Source: JAXMBN01 sp046349875
Lineage (GTDB): Bacteria > Planctomycetota > Planctomycetia > Pirellulales > Pirellulaceae
Assembly: GCA_046349875.1 (NCBI GenBank)
Contig: JAXMBN010000031.1
Coordinates: forward strand, 1 to 64,000
Direction: 5' to 3'
DNA length: 64,000 nucleotides
Below the pieces are notes generated by a model. That model saw only the letters and a list, made by a program, of their open reading frames with translations, was not told where the DNA came from and made no database searches. Made by a program: the position numbers and the translations under genes. Of this stretch, positions 59,718 to 64,000 are shown piece by piece (position 1 is the first letter of the stretch; the number at the start of each line of letters is the position of its first letter).

Positions 59718-60764
59718 TTATAGCGTATCGTCATTGACAGTTTCGCCACCTGCGCGTGTTCCCAAGGCACGGAACAGAACAGGGGATACGCTTTGCGAAA
59801 TGAATCGAACCGATCCATCCGCCATACCAAAGTTAGCACCGCCAGTGTGCATGCTGCCAAAGGCGTTGATGCGATCTTCAAAGAGCAGCTGTTGGGCACC
59901 ACCGCTCAGTGTATCGAAGTTCTTGGGAAGCACAAAGTTGATGGGAACGCTGGTGCCGAGATGCGCATCCCCTTCGCCACCAAACCACACCCAACCCCAA
60001 TCTTTGATCCGATCATCGACGATCGGACTGGTGTCAAAAACGGGATCAAAATATTGACGTTCGCCAAGCAAAATAGTGTTGCTGGATCCATCGATGGCAT
60101 CGGTGAACCCATAGCGTTTGCATCGAGTAAACATGCCGTCTGCAGCGCCACCCACACCCGGAGCAGGGCTGATGTTTAAAGGATTGAACAAGCTAGGTCG
60201 CGTGAATGCAGCGTTACCGCGCGGATAGGCTCGCGTTCCTGCGCAGCCAAAGTAATGACCACGGAAGTACTTGCCGTTATCTACCGGATCAGCGGCTTCG
60301 TTCCATGGTCCTCCAGGATTGGATGGACACATGAGTGTAGGCACCGTTTGTTTTAGAAACCAATTGCCAACCCAAGCGACGGTAGGGTTGTCTTTGTCCA
60401 TGCTGTTGCGACTAAAGTTGAATTGATCGTACCAGTTGTAGAGTGCGGTTTGTTCGATGTAGGGCAGCACTGCAAATTGCCAGGGATAACGCCGGTTTTG
60501 GGGCGGAGGCGTTCCAGGTTTGCCCGTATCCGGATGAGGAAACGACCCATCATTCCGGAGAATTCCATAGGGAAATTTATTGAAGGAGTCATGGTGAAGA
60601 TGATTGGCCAAGGCCAATTGCTTCACATTGTTGCTGCACTGCATTCGTCGCGCTGCTTCTCGCGCTTGCTGTACAGCTGGTAGCAATAGACCTACCAAGA
60701 TCCCGATAATAGCGATGACTACAAGTAACTCGACCAGCGTGAAGCCTCTCTTCCATCGGCTCAT
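59718..60764 (-). CDS. DUF1559 protein with type IV prepilin-like N-terminus
   Basis: 348 residues. N-terminal prepilin methylation motif RGFTLVELLVVIAIIGILVG followed by VQQAREAARRMQCSNNVKQL, then a DUF1559 domain ending with the characteristic HTGGANFGMADGSVRFIS. These pseudopilin-like proteins are expanded in planctomycetes and probably need a prepilin peptidase for processing. Its transcript likely continues through the lipoprotein and acyltransferase genes. Confidence 0.92.
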   Translation of the reverse strand: MSRWKRGFTLVELLVVIAIIGILVGLLLPAVQQAREAARRMQCSNNVKQLALANHLHHDSFNKFPYGILRNDGSFPHPDTGKPGTPPPQNRRYPWQFAVLPYIEQTALYNWYDQFNFSRNSMDKDNPTVAWVGNWFLKQTVPTLMCPSNPGGPWNEAADPVDNGKYFRGHYFGCAGTRAYPRGNAAFTRPSLFNPLNISPAPGVGGAADGMFTRCKRYGFTDAIDGSSNTILLGERQYFDPVFDTSPIVDDRIKDWGWVWFGGEGDAHLGTSVPINFVLPKNFDTLSGGAQQLLFEDRINAFGSMHTGGANFGMADGSVRFISQSVSPVLFRALGTRAGGETVNDDTL

Positions 60765-60963
60765 ACAAACACTCCTGCACCAGATAGGGTGGCTAGAATT
60801 AGATAAGGGAGAATGAATTGAGCTATTCTTTGGGCGCGGACTCTTGAAGTGCTAATCGAGATTCATCATATTGCCATTGTTGAAAAAGTCTTGCGAATTC
60901 ATCTGCTGGACTTTTTCAAACTCATCAAACATTCATCATTGCGTGCACCTTAGGCGGTCGCTA

Positions 60964-61848
60964 ATGCCCTCATTACGAAGCGATTCCGAGACGAATCTTC
61001 TCGGCAGTCAAATCGAGTTGCCACTTCTCAAGCGATTGGCTTCCATTCGCTCGTATAGTGCTTCGCGTATTTCGTGGCATTCGCACGATTCATTCGAAAT
61101 GTTGCTACCTATGGAGGGTTCGACGGCCTACGAAATAGGTGATAACCGAACGGTCGATTTGCCTGGACGTCACTTTATGGTGATACCTCCGGGTGTGATG
61201 CATCGAGGTCTGCATGACATACGTAGGCCCGTCAGTCTGAAAGGACTCATGATTGATTTGAGTGAAGAGAAGCTGCGAAAGAACTCGCCTTTTTCCAATC
61301 GCGAGTTTCTGCAATTGCGGAAGCGATTTCAGCAAGGCGCCATGGTGTCACGGCGCATGAGCCCTGAACTCGTGAAGGGAATCAAGGAGTTGCCGCAGGA
61401 TTTTGAATCGCTGGATTTGACCGATATGCATGTCGTCGTCCGTCTCCGAATGACGATTTGTTCGATTTTGATCGAAGCATCGCGGCAAATGGACTCTCCA
61501 CCATCGGTCGAACCCAAATGCATGGCGCAAGCAGCGATCGATTTTATGAGGAACCATCTATCCGACTCTTGTTCCGTGGAAGATATCGCTCGCGAAGTTC
61601 ATTGCAGCCGCGCAAGATTGTTTGATGTGTTCAAAGAGTCGGTAGGAATGACACCGAACGACTATTGGCTAAGACTGCGTATCAATCATGCACAGAAGTT
61701 ACTTCAGGACGAGTCGAAGTCGATCTTGGACGTTGCGCTCGATTGTGGTTTTTCGACGAGCCAGTACTTTAGCAGCGTCTTTCGCAAATATTCTGGGGTC
61801 ACTCCTTCCGACTATCGTCGATCGATTTCGCAGTCTTCCACATCGTGA
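60964..61848 (+). CDS. AraC-family transcriptional regulator
   Basis: 294 residues from ATG at 60964; the frame is open further upstream but the cupin domain starts just after. N-terminal cupin region with ISWHSHDSFEMLLPMEGS and FMVIPPGVMHRGLHD, C-terminal pair of helix-turn-helices: DSCSVEDIAREVHCSRARLF, LDVALDCGFSTSQYFSSVFR and the YSGVTPSDYR end. Likely a sugar- or metabolite-sensing activator. It diverges from the DUF1559 operon and precedes the paralogous acyltransferase by 98 bases, so it may control either. Confidence 0.9.
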   Translation: MPSLRSDSETNLLGSQIELPLLKRLASIRSYSASRISWHSHDSFEMLLPMEGSTAYEIGDNRTVDLPGRHFMVIPPGVMHRGLHDIRRPVSLKGLMIDLSEEKLRKNSPFSNREFLQLRKRFQQGAMVSRRMSPELVKGIKELPQDFESLDLTDMHVVVRLRMTICSILIEASRQMDSPPSVEPKCMAQAAIDFMRNHLSDSCSVEDIAREVHCSRARLFDVFKESVGMTPNDYWLRLRINHAQKLLQDESKSILDVALDCGFSTSQYFSSVFRKYSGVTPSDYRRSISQSSTS

Positions 61849-61946
61849 TGGGTTGGAAATGCTGAAGAAGGAATGGTAAGTTGGGATCCGACGATGCATA
61901 CTGTGATCCCTTTTAGCCGATCTGATTTCTTCATTCTGGATCATCG

Positions 61947-63164
61947 ATGGATTCAAAAACCAATCCGCCTCGCTTGGTGTCCTTAGACCAATTTCGCGGC
62001 TACAGTGTTGCCGCAATGTTCGTCGTGAATTTTCTAGGGGGTCTCGGCGCGACCCACGTTTTGCTCAAACACAACAATACGCACTTCAGTTTGGCGGATT
62101 CGATCATGCCAAGCTTTATTTTTGCTTGCGGCTTTTCGTATCGCATGAGTAGTTTGAAGCAGGCGAACGCTCAGCGTAGTTTTCGTAGCAAGATCTTTGT
62201 TCGTTGCATCGCTTTGATCGCATTGTCCTTGTTCCTAACAGGTTTTAATTCTCAGTTTGGCAACTGGAATTATCTCGATGCTTCCAAGGTAAGCAAGTTC
62301 TTTTTTGAATTGATCAAGGCCAACATGTGGGAGATCTTGGCGATCATTGGGGCGTGCCAGATTTTTCTTTTGCCTTGGATTACTCGCCCGTTTGCTTGGC
62401 GACTAGCATTGTTTTTTGCTTTGGGATTACTTCACTTCTATCTTTGTTGGGCATTCAACTATGACTATGTGTATGGTCGTCCGAACTTTCTTGATCGATG
62501 GTTAGGGACGACGGGAAAACGTGCCTGGGATGGTGGTTTGTTTGGGCTATTGGCTTGGTCGCAGATCATGTTGGTGGGAACGTTGGCTCATGATCTCCTC
62601 AAACACGGCGTCATGGCGAAGTCGGTGATTTCGTTCGGTGTCCTTGGAATCGCGATGATGATGGTCGGTTACGGCCTTTCTTGTTTCACGCGGCTGTATG
62701 ACTTAGAGGGGCTTTCCGAAGAGCAGGTCGCGATTTTGTCGTCGTCTCCAGTGATTCCCCAACCAATTGATGATGCTACGCATTCATTTCAATGGAAATG
62801 GGCGGAACCACCTTTTGTTGTTCCTCCATCGCCGCAGGTGCGAGCCATTAATTACTGGATGATGGATAAACGGATCGTTTCACAAACGTTTATTTGGTTT
62901 AGCATCGGATTTGTTCTCGTTCTCTATGCTGCCTTTGTGGTCGCCTGTGATCATTTCGCGTTGCGATTGGGTATGTTCGCCATCTTTGGCGCCAATCCAT
63001 TGGCGGCTTACATAACGAATCAAATTATCAATCACGCCGTCTTAGCCGTGGTACCGAAAGATTCACCGCTCTGGTGGGCACTGCTTGGCTTAGCGATTGC
63101 GTTCGGAATGACTTATTTGTTTATTCGATTCTTAGATAAGCAGAAAATCTTCCTGCGACTCTAA
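61947..63164 (+). CDS. Membrane acyltransferase (DUF5009/HGSNAT-like)
   Basis: 405 residues with about ten membrane helices. Starts KTNPPRLVSLDQFRGYSVAA, followed by LADSIMPSFIFACGFSYRMS, SCFTRLYDLEGLSEEQ, KWAEPPFVVPPSPQ, INYWMMDKRIV and IFGANPLAAYITNQI. Relatives acetylate sugars across membranes. Paralogue of the gene at 57935-59159. Confidence 0.8.
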   Translation: MDSKTNPPRLVSLDQFRGYSVAAMFVVNFLGGLGATHVLLKHNNTHFSLADSIMPSFIFACGFSYRMSSLKQANAQRSFRSKIFVRCIALIALSLFLTGFNSQFGNWNYLDASKVSKFFFELIKANMWEILAIIGACQIFLLPWITRPFAWRLALFFALGLLHFYLCWAFNYDYVYGRPNFLDRWLGTTGKRAWDGGLFGLLAWSQIMLVGTLAHDLLKHGVMAKSVISFGVLGIAMMMVGYGLSCFTRLYDLEGLSEEQVAILSSSPVIPQPIDDATHSFQWKWAEPPFVVPPSPQVRAINYWMMDKRIVSQTFIWFSIGFVLVLYAAFVVACDHFALRLGMFAIFGANPLAAYITNQIINHAVLAVVPKDSPLWWALLGLAIAFGMTYLFIRFLDKQKIFLRL

Positions 63165-63223
63165 GCGGGATCGTAGAATGCATGGCCCTGGTATCGCATG
63201 CACCGATGGGACAAGCAATAGAA

Positions 63224-64000
63224 CTAGGCAGGTGAGGATGCTTTTCTTGGATGCAAGCAATCTGCAAGTTCTTGAAACAGCTCTTGGGAGGAGGCGACGG
63301 TGAGGCTTGCATCCCAAACATCGAAGGGGCTTCCATCGAAGGCGCACAGCGTTGCACCTGCCTCAGTGCAAATCAATGCGCCTGCCGCTACGTCCCATGG
63401 TTTGACCGTGGACGTCCAGTAACCATCCATCCTACCGCTCGCCACATAACAAAGATTGAGTGCTGCTGCACCTAATCGCCTCAAGCTTTGGCAACGTACT
63501 AATACGTTGAGAAACTGTTCCACCGCTGGTGACTGGCGATTGATGTTCGGTGGAAAGCTTGCCGCTACCAACGCTTGCGAGAGTCGCGTTTGGCGACTGA
63601 CCGCAATGGGGACGCCATTGAGGAATGCTCCCTTGGTTCGCTCGGCATGGTAAAGTTCGCCTGAGCAAGGATCGTATACAACGCCGAGCAACGGAGTCTT
63701 CCCTTTTACCAAGGCTATTGAGACGGCAAAGTTGGGAAATCGATGCGCGTAATTCGCGGTACCGTCGAGTGGATCGACAACCCAGCAAAGCTGATCTTCA
63801 TCCGGCATTCGAAAGTGGTCGTCTTCTTCTCCGACCCATGCATGATCTGGAAATGCCGTTAGCAGCGAGGAGCGAATCGCTTGCTGTGCTGCCAAGTCAG
63901 CATCGGTCACGAGATCGTTATGGCCCTTCTCTCGCACCGATGCGGTATGCATCATCGTCAATAGGATGGCGCCTGCCTGAATAGCCGCTTCCTTAGCGGG
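63224..64000 (-). CDS. Inositol-monophosphatase-like phosphatase (5' partial)
   Basis: The frame remains open to the right edge, so the start lies outside; the internal ATG at 63961 is probably not it. Lithium-sensitive phosphatase motifs are present: GHNDLVTDADLAAQ, WVGEEDDHF, WVVDPLDGTANYAHRFPNFA and PWDVAAGALICTEAGATL. Such enzymes hydrolyse inositol phosphate, fructose bisphosphate or PAP. It ends 60 bases after the acyltransferase, converging. Confidence 0.88.
   Translation of the reverse strand, partial: PAKEAAIQAGAILLTMMHTASVREKGHNDLVTDADLAAQQAIRSSLLTAFPDHAWVGEEDDHFRMPDEDQLCWVVDPLDGTANYAHRFPNFAVSIALVKGKTPLLGVVYDPCSGELYHAERTKGAFLNGVPIAVSRQTRLSQALVAASFPPNINRQSPAVEQFLNVLVRCQSLRRLGAAALNLCYVASGRMDGYWTSTVKPWDVAAGALICTEAGATLCAFDGSPFDVWDASLTVASSQELFQELADCLHPRKASSPA

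Overview
The window is best read as chromosomal DNA of a planctomycete, probably Pirellulales-like. Evidence: DUF1501, DUF1552, PSD1/DUF1553 and DUF1559 proteins; an ECF sigma factor next to a membrane Ser/Thr kinase; a BlaI/M56 pair fused to carboxypeptidase-regulatory repeats; a PQQ-propeller protein; and a squalene-hopene-type cyclase. No prophage, integron, insertion sequence or CRISPR array was seen. Two leucine tRNAs, rpsL-rpsG, and arginine and purine genes show it is core chromosome.

Layout. (1) 1-4,112: the 3' part of an ABC exporter whose nucleotide-binding domain has lost its P-loop, a GAF/SpoIIE-like protein lacking the usual metal-binding aspartates, and a MacB/DevC-type permease. 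(2) 4,121-10,510: a single-module reducing type I polyketide synthase (KS-AT-DH-ER-KR-ACP). (3) 10,733-14,173: an alpha/beta hydrolase on the minus strand, then an ECF sigma factor and a membrane Ser/Thr kinase on the plus strand. (4) 14,073-20,478, minus strand: an apparent six-gene unit with a hopene-type cyclase, a DUF116-polyprenyl synthase fusion, a chorismate-lyase-like protein, an unknown small protein, a lipase and a DUF445 membrane protein. (5) 20,524-24,198: a DUF1552 protein and an ankyrin-PQQ propeller fusion. (6) 24,229-27,959: a large M56 peptidase and its BlaI repressor with a perfect palindromic operator. (7) 28,273-31,919: Dabb protein, gltX, pgk, rhodanese. (8) 32,029-36,221: tRNA-Leu(CAG), a CrtI-like oxidoreductase, FabZ-like dehydratase and FabI-like reductase, then a protein aminoacyltransferase. 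(9) 36,227-36,811: an array of short palindromes of two families. (10) 36,889-44,151: a lipoprotein, tRNA-Leu(CAA), rpsL-rpsG with terminator, then argB-argD-argF-rph-purE-purK. (11) 44,544-50,402: a secretin with a partner lipoprotein, an esterase and a small secreted protein. (12) 50,747-55,589: a PSD1 plus DUF1501 pair. (13) 55,645-64,000: DUF3592 protein, HAD phosphatase, two paralogous membrane acyltransferases around a DUF1559 protein, a lipoprotein and an AraC regulator, and an inositol-monophosphatase-like gene running off the end.

Functional themes are lipids and envelope (polyketide synthase, cyclase and polyprenyl synthase, CrtI/FabZ/FabI, secretin, acyltransferases) plus housekeeping. 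A major caution is that nearly every gene between about 2,640 and 16,850 is broken by one-base frameshifts, several in short homopolymers, while the next 40 kb is almost free of them. The pattern looks more like local sequence error than true decay. For those genes the coordinates given are of the reconstructed gene, and the evidence says where frames change.
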